Source: Saccharothrix sp. S26 (GTDB lineage: Bacteria > Actinomycetota > Actinomycetes > Mycobacteriales > Pseudonocardiaceae). Taken from it: DNA of 64,000 nucleotides. Positions 30,108-38,217 of this stretch are shown here, one piece after another. The DNA is taken from assembly GCF_021390395.1 (NCBI RefSeq), contig NZ_JAJUWT010000012.1:124001-188000 (forward strand), given 5' to 3'. Under the pieces are notes generated by a model. The model worked only from the letters and a program-made list of their open reading frames with translations. It made no database searches and had not been told where the DNA came from. The translations under genes were made by a program, and so were the position numbers. Numbering within the stretch: the stretch's first letter is position 1; each line of letters opens with the position of its first letter.

Positions 30108-30119
30108 CCGGGCGCGTCC
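30089..30119. terminator. Bidirectional hairpin terminator
   Basis: A perfect 12-bp inverted repeat, GGACGCGCCCGG with CCGGGCGCGTCC, has a 7-nt loop that contains the HD gene stop codon. It lies 10 bp from the stop of the convergent subtilase gene. Confidence 0.75.
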
Positions 30120-30128
30120 GGAGGCCGA

Positions 30129-33100
30129 TCACCGCAGGCCGTAGGCCCGGATGATCGTCTGGTCGACCGCGTTGCCCGCCGCGTCACGCGCCTGGGCCCT
30201 GAGCGAGACGTACTTCGCGCCGGCCGGGTGCACGACCGCCGCCAGCCACCGCTCGCCCACCTTCACCAGCGGCGCGGGCCGCCACGACGCGCCGTCGTCG
30301 AACGAGACCTGCACGGCGGGCTTGGCCACGCCCCGGACGTCGGTGACGCCGTTGCGCTGCACGTACACCGGGATGGTGAACGGCCGCCCGGTCGCCGCCC
30401 GGTTGCCGGCGTCCAACGACGGCGCGAACCGCACCGCGAGCAGCGGCAGCGCCGCCGGGTCCGTGCCCGCCACGTGCTCCGAGGTGAACGACCAGTCGGC
30501 CACCACGCGGGTGGACAGCTCGGCCACGCCGGACCGCTGCGCCTCGGTGTGCACCTGGTAGACGCCCTTGCCCGAGGGCACCACGCCCGACACGTACCCG
30601 TCGTAGGACGACTCCGCGAGCACCGCGCCGTCCCGGCTCAGCATCGTCCTCGCCGCCGTGACCTCGGAGTACCCGTAGTGGTTCGGGTCCTGGTCGGTGA
30701 ACAGCGGCACGGACACCGCGACCTCGTCGCCGAGCCGCCCGGCCCAGTCGTACGCGCGGGTCATGGTCGGGAACGCGGGCCCGAAGACGGCCGCGTTCCA
30801 CTTCTCCGACGCGGGTCGGCCCGACGTGAACCGGCGCGGCCGCGCGGTCGACTGCGACGCCTGCGGCGGGAACGCGCGCGGTCCGGGCATCTGGAGGAAG
30901 TCGCCGTACCAGTCGACGCCCGGCGTGTAGTACTCGGTGATCTCCTGAGGCAGCGGGCCGCCCGCCATCTGGTCGCGGAACCCGACCGTGCCCGACCCGG
31001 CCGAGGCGACCACCGACCTCACCTTCACCAGGTCACGGCGGAGGAACGCGCGGTCGAGCCGCTCGGGCACCGCGCCGTCGTGCCGCCAGGACACCGAGTA
31101 CTGGTACGGGCTGCCGACGTAGTTCCCCGTGCCGTCGGGCCTGGCCAGGCGCCCGGCCACCTCGAAGCTCGCCGCGCCGGGCGCGGAGGTCTTCGACGGC
31201 ACGAACAGCACGTCGCCCGGGCGGAAACCGATGAAGCCCGAGCCGGTCTCACCCCACGACGCCGTCCGGCTGAAGTACACCTCGGTGTGGCCGACCTCCG
31301 CGCCCGGCTCGTCCACCGACAACGCGATCGGCTTGCCCGCGCGGGCGTCGAACACGAACTCGGCGGGACCGGTGACCGTGGCGCTGGGCTCCAGCACCTG
31401 GGTCAACTGCCGGGTGGCGCTGGTCTGGATGAACGAGTCGGCGTAGTAGGTGCCCTTGGGCATGCGGGCGACGACCGTGCCGGACGGGTCGTGGTCGACG
31501 TAGGCCTTGCGGTGGTCCATGTCGACGAACCGGAAGAAGTACTCCGGGGTGGGCGCGCCGGTGTGGTCGAGGAACGTGAGCTTCACGTCGTAGCTCTCCA
31601 CCTCCTTGGTCAGGCCCACCGGCGTGCGCAGCGGCGTGGCCGCGCCGGTGGCGACCACCGCGCCGCTGTATCGGCCGTCCGGGCTGTCCAGCGCGGTGTC
31701 CACCGTGACGACGAGGGCGGCTTCACCACCCGCGGGCACGGTGAGCGAGGTCGGCGAGAACGCGACCATGCCGGCGGGCGCGGGGTTGCCGGCCGGGTCG
31801 CGCAGGTCGGCGGCCGGGGTCAGGGTCACCGGGTCGGCGCCGGTGTTGCGGTAGACGATCTTCCGCTGGATCGGCTGGTCGTCGTGGTGCGGCCACAGCG
31901 CCACGCCCAGGCTCAGCGACGCGGGTTCGGCCGCCAGCGACTGCGTGACGGCCGCGGCCACGTCCACCCGGCCCGCGCCCTGCTCGTACGCGGTCGAGTC
32001 GGGGTTGGGCTTCGCGCTCGCCATCAGCGCGCCCTTGAGCTGCGCGGCCGTCCAGTCGGGGTGTTGGGCGGCGAGGATCGCGGCGGCGCCGGCCACGTGC
32101 GGCGCGCTCATCGACGTGCCGGACAGCGCCACGTGCCCATCACCGGCCGGGGTGCCGATGCGGCCGTTCTTCGCCTTGGCCGCCACGACGTCCACGCCCG
32201 GCGCGGTGATGTCCGGCTTGAGCGCGTCGTCGTACCAGCGCGGCCCCCGCGAGGAGAACTCCGCGAGCCGGTCGGACCGGTCCACCGCGCCGACCGTGAG
32301 CGCCAGGTCGGCCGCGCCGGGGCTGCCGATCGTCTGGTCGGACGGACCGCTGTTGCCCGCCGAGACGACGAACAACGCACCGCTGGTGGTGGTGAGCCGG
32401 TTGACGGCCAGCGACATCGGGTCGGTGCCGTCGGTGCGCAGGGAGCTGCCCAGGCTCATGTTGACCACGTCGGCGCCCGCCGCCACGGCCCACTCCATGC
32501 CCGCGATGATGTCGGACTCGTAGCCGCCGCCCTGGTCGCCGAGCACCTTGCCGTTGAGCAGCGTGCTGTCCGGCGCGACGCCCTGGTACCGGCCGGAGCC
32601 GGTGATGGTGGCGGCGACGTGCGTGCCGTGGCCGACCCGGTCGTCGGTGTCGGGGCTCGCGGTGAAGTTGCGCGACTCCACGACCGCGCCCGCGAGGTCG
32701 GGGTGCGTCACGTCCACGCCGGTGTCCAGGACCGCGACCTTCGCGCCCCCGCCGGTGTGCCCGGCCCACCACGCCGCCGGCGCGCCGACCTGCGGGACAC
32801 TGCGGTCCAGGGTGGCCCGCACCGGACCGTCCAGCCACACCTCCGCCACGCCCGCGGCCCGCGCGCCGGCCCAGAACGAGCCGTCCTTGGCCGCCTCGAC
32901 CGCGTACCCGCCGATGCTGGGCAGCGGCTCACCGGCCACCACCGGACCGGTCGACGTCACGATCAGCGGCGTGACGCGGGTCGACCGGTCGTCGTACCCG
33001 GCCCGGATCAGGCCCGTGACGTCGAACAGCCGCTCGTCCACCCGACCGGACCGCACGTCGGCCAGCACGTCGGTGGGCAGCACGTGCAGGTCGCCGTGCT

Positions 33101-33329
33101 CGTCAACCCGCTGCACGAACCGCACGTCGGCACGCCCGGCCCCGGGCCGCACCCGGGCACGGTTCCCGTGCACGGTGACGACGTCACCGGTGACCAACGT
33201 GACCGTGCCCGCGGGCTGCACGCCGGCCGGTCGCGCCGGCGTCCGCTCCGGCCCGGCCGCGGCCGGTACCGCCGCGGCGACCATCACCACCACCGCGACC
33301 AGCCCGGATGCCTTGGTTCTGCGGGACAT
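30129..33329 (-). CDS. Secreted S8-family serine peptidase (subtilisin-like)
   Basis: 1066 residues. A signal peptide (ASGLVAVVVMVAAAVPAAA) and a propeptide of about 150 residues lead to an S8 catalytic domain (about 185-450). The triad is visible in order: Asp in VAVLDTGVDVTHPDL, His in DDRVGHGTHVAATI, Ser in LSGTSMSAPHVAGAAAI; the oxyanion Asn is in FVVSAGNSGPS. The following about 600 residues are beta-rich, with Ig-like modules, and resemble the C-terminal extensions of large Streptomyces extracellular subtilases. It degrades protein outside the cell. ATG 33329 is preferred to GTG 33335 because GGGGGAG lies at proper distance. It diverges from the HAF-repeat gene. Confidence 0.93.
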   Translation of the reverse strand: MSRRTKASGLVAVVVMVAAAVPAAAGPERTPARPAGVQPAGTVTLVTGDVVTVHGNRARVRPGAGRADVRFVQRVDEHGDLHVLPTDVLADVRSGRVDERLFDVTGLIRAGYDDRSTRVTPLIVTSTGPVVAGEPLPSIGGYAVEAAKDGSFWAGARAAGVAEVWLDGPVRATLDRSVPQVGAPAAWWAGHTGGGAKVAVLDTGVDVTHPDLAGAVVESRNFTASPDTDDRVGHGTHVAATITGSGRYQGVAPDSTLLNGKVLGDQGGGYESDIIAGMEWAVAAGADVVNMSLGSSLRTDGTDPMSLAVNRLTTTSGALFVVSAGNSGPSDQTIGSPGAADLALTVGAVDRSDRLAEFSSRGPRWYDDALKPDITAPGVDVVAAKAKNGRIGTPAGDGHVALSGTSMSAPHVAGAAAILAAQHPDWTAAQLKGALMASAKPNPDSTAYEQGAGRVDVAAAVTQSLAAEPASLSLGVALWPHHDDQPIQRKIVYRNTGADPVTLTPAADLRDPAGNPAPAGMVAFSPTSLTVPAGGEAALVVTVDTALDSPDGRYSGAVVATGAATPLRTPVGLTKEVESYDVKLTFLDHTGAPTPEYFFRFVDMDHRKAYVDHDPSGTVVARMPKGTYYADSFIQTSATRQLTQVLEPSATVTGPAEFVFDARAGKPIALSVDEPGAEVGHTEVYFSRTASWGETGSGFIGFRPGDVLFVPSKTSAPGAASFEVAGRLARPDGTGNYVGSPYQYSVSWRHDGAVPERLDRAFLRRDLVKVRSVVASAGSGTVGFRDQMAGGPLPQEITEYYTPGVDWYGDFLQMPGPRAFPPQASQSTARPRRFTSGRPASEKWNAAVFGPAFPTMTRAYDWAGRLGDEVAVSVPLFTDQDPNHYGYSEVTAARTMLSRDGAVLAESSYDGYVSGVVPSGKGVYQVHTEAQRSGVAELSTRVVADWSFTSEHVAGTDPAALPLLAVRFAPSLDAGNRAATGRPFTIPVYVQRNGVTDVRGVAKPAVQVSFDDGASWRPAPLVKVGERWLAAVVHPAGAKYVSLRAQARDAAGNAVDQTIIRAYGLR

Positions 33330-33672
33330 GCGCACTCCCCCTCACCGTGGCGGCACCGGTGGCCGCCACTGCACTCTGTGACTAAGACACCTCGGAGAGC
33401 CACCACGTTGCTTCGGGGCAGCGCATCCATGGACCCGACACCCACTTGGCCCAGCCGCCGCGTGGCCGTCATCGCGACCATTCGGAGTCGCCAGGCCGCG
33501 GATCAGTCACGCGGCGTCGACCACACCGCCGGTCAACCGGACGGGTCCTGACCGGGACGCTCCGGGCGCCCTCACCGGCTCCCGCTGATTCCACTGTCCG
33601 GCCGACGCCGGGGCCGGCGTGCCGCGACTACGGTCGAAATCGATTCAGCGGACATCTCGCAATGGAGCGACC
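33330..33672. other. 343-bp divergent promoter region
   Basis: This holds the control regions of the subtilase (minus) and HAF-repeat (plus) genes. Small open frames here are Arg/Pro-rich artefacts. I see no clear operator palindrome or riboswitch. Confidence 0.5.
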
Positions 33673-34809
33673 ATGCCCAAGTTACGCACGCCCGCGGCCG
33701 TCGTCGCGCTGGCCGTGGCCCTGCCCCTGGTGACCGCGCCCGCCGCGCAGGCGGTCGTCCTGGTCACCGCGCTCCCCGGCCTGGCCGGTTACCCCGGCCA
33801 CCACGCGAGCGCGGTCAACGACCTCGGCCAGATCGTCGGCTCCACCTCCGGCAACGGCGCGGCGCACACGGTGCTCTGGTCACCCGGCGGCACGGCCACC
33901 GACCTCGGCCTCGGCCGGCCGTCGGCGCTCAACCAGCTGGGCCAGGTGCTGATCGAGCAGCCCGACAGCGCCACGGGCCCGTACGTCCAGCGGCCGCGGA
34001 TCTGGCACGCCGGGACGGTCACCGACATCACGCCCAGCGGCTCGGGTTGGGTCAGCGCGACCGCCATCAACGCCAGGGGCTCGGTGCCGATGACGTTCTC
34101 CTCGTCGCCGTACGGCTACCACCAGGAGAACGCGGTGGTGTGGCAGGACGGCCGGCACCAGTCCCTGCCGTTGAGCGGACCTCACCTGGGGCTGACCGCG
34201 ATCAACGACGCGGGCGTGGTCGCCGGCAACAAGCTGCCCATGTTCAGCGGGGACAGGTACGCGTTCCGCTGCGAGACCCCCTCGAAGTGCGAACCGCTCG
34301 CCGCCGCCCCCGGCACGGGCATGTACTCCGTCAGGGGGATCAACGAGGCCGGTGTGGTCGTCGGCAACCGCGACACCCTGGCGTTGCGCTGGGAGGGGTC
34401 GGGCGTGACGGTGCTCAGCACGTCCGGGGGCGTGACGTACGGCCCGCAGGCGCTCAACGAGCGCGGTGACACCGTCGGCTGGACCACGGAGTTCGACGGC
34501 ACCCGCAAGGCCGTGCTCTGGCGTGGCGGCGGCGGGCCGGTCGACCTGGGCGTGCCCGGCCCGTCCGAGGCGGTGGCGGTCAACGAGCGCGGCGATGTGA
34601 TCGGCTGGACGAGGGCCGGCGACGCCGCCGAGCCCCGCGCGTTCCTGTGGCGCGACGGGACGGTGACCTACCTGCGTTCCCTGGGCGGCGCGCGCAGCCT
34701 GCCGACCGCGTTGAACGACCGGGGCACGATCGTCGGCGAGAGCACCACCGCCGACGGCACGGTCAAGGCCGTCAAGTGGAACCTGATCACCGCGCGGCAC
34801 CGACCCTGA
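33673..34809 (+). CDS. Secreted HAF-repeat beta-propeller-like protein
   Basis: 378 residues. A signal peptide (AVVALAVALPLVTAPAAQA) is followed by six or seven repeats of the extracellular HAF type, each with an A-[IV/L]-N-[D/E]-x-G-x-[IV]-VG core: ASAVNDLGQIVGSTSG, TAINDAGVVAGNK, RGINEAGVVVGNRD, QALNERGDTVGW, VAVNERGDVIGW and TALNDRGTIVGES. Between cores a Trp-containing strand recurs (VLWSPGG, AVVWQDGR, VLWRGG, FLWRDG), giving a likely beta-propeller. Function is unknown; such proteins may bind surfaces or ligands. ATG 33673 follows GGAG. The stop codon lies directly against that of kdpE. Confidence 0.82.
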   Translation: MPKLRTPAAVVALAVALPLVTAPAAQAVVLVTALPGLAGYPGHHASAVNDLGQIVGSTSGNGAAHTVLWSPGGTATDLGLGRPSALNQLGQVLIEQPDSATGPYVQRPRIWHAGTVTDITPSGSGWVSATAINARGSVPMTFSSSPYGYHQENAVVWQDGRHQSLPLSGPHLGLTAINDAGVVAGNKLPMFSGDRYAFRCETPSKCEPLAAAPGTGMYSVRGINEAGVVVGNRDTLALRWEGSGVTVLSTSGGVTYGPQALNERGDTVGWTTEFDGTRKAVLWRGGGGPVDLGVPGPSEAVAVNERGDVIGWTRAGDAAEPRAFLWRDGTVTYLRSLGGARSLPTALNDRGTIVGESTTADGTVKAVKWNLITARHRP

Positions 34810-34816
34810 TCAGGGT
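34803..34816. other. 14-bp palindrome holding two back-to-back stop codons
   Basis: ACCCTGATCAGGGT is perfectly palindromic. The plus-strand TGA (34807-34809) and the minus-strand stop of kdpE (34812-34810) are its two symmetric halves, so convergent genes abut with no spacer. With no loop it is a poor terminator. Confidence 0.7.
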
Positions 34817-35505
34817 TGGAAGCGGTAGCCCCGGCCCGGTTCGGTGAGCAGGTGCCGCGGGTGGGCCGGGTCCGGCTCCAGCTTGCGCCGCAACTGGACG
34901 AGGTACACGCGCAGGTAGTGGGTGGCCGACGCGTAGGTCGGCCCCCACACCTGCGTGAGCAGCCGTTGCGGGCTGAGCACCTCGCCGCCGGCCCGCACCA
35001 GGGCCTCCAGCAGGCCCCACTCGGTCGGCGTGAGGTGCACCTCGACCCCGTCCCGGTGGATCTTCTTCGCGGTCAGGTCGACGGTGAACGACGCGGCGCG
35101 CACCGGCGGCTCGGCGACCTCGGCGGGCCGGCGGGTGGACCGCCGCACGGCCGCCCGCAGCCGGGCCAGGAACTCGTCCACGCCGAACGGCTTGGTGACG
35201 TAGTCGTCCGCGCCCGCGTCCAGCGCGCGGACCTTGTCCGCCGAGTCCAGCCGCGCCGACAGCACGACGATCGGCGCGGTCGTGACGCGGCGCAGGCCCG
35301 TGATCACGTCGACGCCGTCGAGGTCGGGCAGGCCGAGGTCGAGCACGACCACGTCGGGCCCCTGGTCGGCGGCGCGCAACGCCGCCGCGCCGTCCGACGC
35401 GGTGAGCACCCGGTAGCCGTGGGCGTTGAGGCAGATCCGCAACGCGCGCACGACCTGCGGGTCGTCGTCCACCACCAGCACCGTGGTCGTGCCGTCGTCG
35501 GTCAT
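34810..35505 (-). CDS. kdpE: KdpE response regulator
   Basis: 231 residues of OmpR/PhoB type. The receiver has VLVVDDDPQVVRALRICLNA, the phosphoacceptor in VVVLDLGLPDLDGVD, and the Lys in DDYVTKPFGVDEFLARLRAA. The winged helix has HLTPTEWGLLEALVRAGGEV, LLTQVWGPTYASATHYLRVY and LEPDPAHPRHLLTEPGRGYR. These match KdpE closely. The GTG/ATG start region overlaps the kdpD stop by 4 bp. KdpE normally activates kdpFABC, the high-affinity potassium pump, under low potassium or osmotic stress. No pump genes are next to it in this window. Confidence 0.93.
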   Translation of the reverse strand: MTDDGTTTVLVVDDDPQVVRALRICLNAHGYRVLTASDGAAALRAADQGPDVVVLDLGLPDLDGVDVITGLRRVTTAPIVVLSARLDSADKVRALDAGADDYVTKPFGVDEFLARLRAAVRRSTRRPAEVAEPPVRAASFTVDLTAKKIHRDGVEVHLTPTEWGLLEALVRAGGEVLSPQRLLTQVWGPTYASATHYLRVYLVQLRRKLEPDPAHPRHLLTEPGRGYRFQP

Positions 35506-38039
35506 GCCGTCGTCACCGCGGCGATCGGCATCGAGATCACGATGGTCAGCCCTCCGCCGGGCGTGTCCTCCGCGGTGATGGCGCCGCCCATCGCGTCCAC
35601 GAACCCCTTCGCCACGCTCAGCCCCAGGCCGACGCCCGGTGTGGCGTCACGGTCGCCGAGGCGTTGGAACGGCGCGAACACCGCGCTCGCCGTGTTCTTC
35701 GGCAGCCCTTGCCCGTGGTCGACCACCCGCAGCTCGACCCGGTCGCCGTAGGCGCTGGCCCGCACCGCGATCTCCGGCTCGTCGGCCTGGATGCGGCCGT
35801 CGCCGTCCACGTCGACCAGGCGGCGCGGGGTGAGCCTGCCGTGCCGCAACGCGTTGTCGACCACGTTGGCCACCACGCGTTCCAGCAGGCCGATGTCGGC
35901 CAGCACGGGCGGCAGGTGCTCGGCCACGTCAACGGACACCGTGCCGCGTTCGTCGATGCCGGCCAGAGCGCGCGCCACCACCTCGTCGTAGGTCACCGCG
36001 CGCAGTTGCGGCACGACCGCGCCGGTGGCCAGCCGTGACGAGTCGAGCAGGTTGTCGATCAGACCGGTCAGCCGGTCCGCGGACACCTCGACGGTCTCCA
36101 GCAGTTCGGCGGTGTCCTGCTCGGACAGCCTCAGGTCCGCGTCGCGCAGGCTGCCGACCGCCGCCTTGATCGACGTCAGCGGCGTGCGCAGGTCGTGCCC
36201 CACCGCGGACAGCAACGCGGTGCGCAGCTCCGTGGTCTCCGCGCGGCGCTGCGCCTCGGCGGTCTCGGCCGCCATCCGCTGCTGCCGCAACGCCATCAGC
36301 GCCTGACCGGCCGCCGCCTCCAACGCCCGTTGGTCGGCCGCAGGGAGCGTGCGGCCGCGCAACGCCAGGTGCACGTCCGCCGTCACGGGCACGTCCACGT
36401 CCGCGTCGTCCGGCTCGGCGCACGGCAGGGGCCCGACGCACGCCACCCGTTCCCACTCGCCGTCACGCCGCTCCAGCAGCGCCACCGACTCCAGCCCGAA
36501 GTTCTCCCGCACCTTCTCCAGCAGCCGGGCCAGCGGGAACGGGCTGGTCAGCACGGTGCGCGCGTAGGAGGCGAGCAACGCGGCCTCGGTGCGGGCCCGC
36601 GCGCCCTGCTCGGCCAGCCGGGCGGCCCGGTCCACCACCACCGCGACCACCATCGCCACCACCACCATCGCGACCAGCGTCACGACGTTCGCCGGGGTGG
36701 CCACGGCCAGGCTGTAGTAGGGCGGGGTGAAGAAGAAGTTCAGCAGCCCCGCGCCCAGGAACGCCGCCAGCAGCGCCGGACCGTGCCCGCCGACCAGCGC
36801 GACGGCCACCGCGGCCAGGAAGAACCCGACCAGGTCGGTCGACGTCGACAGCCCGTCGGGCCACACCAGCCCGATCACCGTCACCACCGCCGGCAGCAGC
36901 ACGGCCAGCGCCCACCCGAGCAACGCCCGGTCGCGCGAGTGCACGGGCCCGCTCCACCGCCGCGGACCGCGGCGCGCCTCGTCGTGGGTGACCATGTGCA
37001 CGTCGATCGGCCCGGACGCCTGGATGGTGGCCGCCCCGATGCCCTCGTCGAACACCCGGGCCAGCCGCGACCGGCGGGACGTGCCGAGCACGAGCTGGGT
37101 GGCGTTCACGCCGCGGGCGAAGTCGAGCAACGCGGTCGGCACGTCGTCGCCGACCACGGTGTGGAACGTCGCGCCGACGTCCTCGGTGACCCGCCGCAGC
37201 CCGGTCACGGGCTGCGGCGACACGCCGGTCAGCCCGTCGCCGCGCAGGATGTGCACGACCATCAGCTCCGCGCCCGCGCGGGCCGCGATGCGCCGGCCGC
37301 GGCGGATCAGCGTCTCGCTCTCCGGGCCGCCGCTGATCGCCACCACGACCCGTTCCCTGGTCTCCCAGGTGTCGGTGATGCGCTGCTCCGAGCGGTAGCG
37401 CTGCAACGCCACGTCGACCTGGTCGGCCAGCCACAGCAGGGCCAGCTCGCGCAACGCGGTCAGGTTGCCGACCCGGAAGTAGTTGCCCAGCGCCGCGTCG
37501 ATCTTGTGCGCGGCGTAGACGTTGCCGTGCGCGAGGCGACGGCGCAGCGCCTCGGGCGTGAGGTCGACCAGCTCGACCTGCTCGGCCCGCCGCACCACCT
37601 CGTCGGGCACGGTCTCGCGCTGCCGCACCCCGGTGATGCGCAAGACCACGTCGTTGAGCGACTCCAGGTGCTGCACGTTGACCGTGGACAGCACGTCGAC
37701 GCCCGCGTCCAGCAGCTCCTCGACGTCCTGCCACCGCTTGGCGTTGCGCGAGCCGGCCGCGTTGGTGTGCGCGAGCTCGTCCACCACGGCCACCTCGGGC
37801 GCGCGCGCCAGCAGGCCGTCGAGGTCCAGCTCGGCGTCGAACCGGCGGGGCAGCTGCTCCAGGCCGTCCAGCAGCGCCGCGGTGTTCTCGCGGCCGTGCG
37901 TCTCCACCAGGCCGACCACGACGTCCGTGCCCCGGGCCTTGCGCCGGTGGGCCTCGCCGAGCATGGCGAACGTCTTGCCGACACCCGGCGCCGCGCCGAG
38001 GTAGATCCTCAGCTCGCCGCGCTTGCGCTTGCCTTCCAC
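35502..38039 (-). CDS. kdpD: KdpD potassium/osmosensor histidine kinase
   Basis: 845 residues (E. coli KdpD has 894). The N-terminal KdpD domain has the P-loop IYLGAAPGVGKTFAMLGEAH and DELAHTNAAGSRNAKRWQDV. A universal-stress-protein domain follows (about 235-360; VVAISGGPESETLIRRGRRI). About four membrane helices come next (about 385-485; WALAVLLPAVVTVIGLVWP), then a GAF-like region. The kinase core has LLSAVGHDLRTPLTSIKAAV, NVVDNALRHGR and VVDHGQGLPKNTASAVFAPF. It senses potassium limitation and cyclic-di-nucleotide-type signals in the family and phosphorylates KdpE, whose gene overlaps its 3' end. It lies divergent to the PHP protein gene. Confidence 0.95.
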   Translation of the reverse strand: MEGKRKRGELRIYLGAAPGVGKTFAMLGEAHRRKARGTDVVVGLVETHGRENTAALLDGLEQLPRRFDAELDLDGLLARAPEVAVVDELAHTNAAGSRNAKRWQDVEELLDAGVDVLSTVNVQHLESLNDVVLRITGVRQRETVPDEVVRRAEQVELVDLTPEALRRRLAHGNVYAAHKIDAALGNYFRVGNLTALRELALLWLADQVDVALQRYRSEQRITDTWETRERVVVAISGGPESETLIRRGRRIAARAGAELMVVHILRGDGLTGVSPQPVTGLRRVTEDVGATFHTVVGDDVPTALLDFARGVNATQLVLGTSRRSRLARVFDEGIGAATIQASGPIDVHMVTHDEARRGPRRWSGPVHSRDRALLGWALAVLLPAVVTVIGLVWPDGLSTSTDLVGFFLAAVAVALVGGHGPALLAAFLGAGLLNFFFTPPYYSLAVATPANVVTLVAMVVVAMVVAVVVDRAARLAEQGARARTEAALLASYARTVLTSPFPLARLLEKVRENFGLESVALLERRDGEWERVACVGPLPCAEPDDADVDVPVTADVHLALRGRTLPAADQRALEAAAGQALMALRQQRMAAETAEAQRRAETTELRTALLSAVGHDLRTPLTSIKAAVGSLRDADLRLSEQDTAELLETVEVSADRLTGLIDNLLDSSRLATGAVVPQLRAVTYDEVVARALAGIDERGTVSVDVAEHLPPVLADIGLLERVVANVVDNALRHGRLTPRRLVDVDGDGRIQADEPEIAVRASAYGDRVELRVVDHGQGLPKNTASAVFAPFQRLGDRDATPGVGLGLSVAKGFVDAMGGAITAEDTPGGGLTIVISMPIAAVTTA

Positions 38040-38217
38040 GGGCCTCAGTGTGCTCGCGCCCGCCCGGCCGCGCGGGCGACCCCCGGACCTTTACGCGGTC
38101 TTGACGGCCGCCCACGCCGAACTGTTCACCGGGAGTTCGACTCGGCGCACCACCCGGCGCGGGGCCGCGAACCCATACTTCGGCCTGCCGCCGTTCTGGT
38201 CATGATCGGAGTACCGC

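Noticed and set aside
30228..33551. 1107-residue plus-strand open frame opposite the subtilase
   Set aside because: The subtilase has all catalytic motifs; the opposite frame is compositional artefact.
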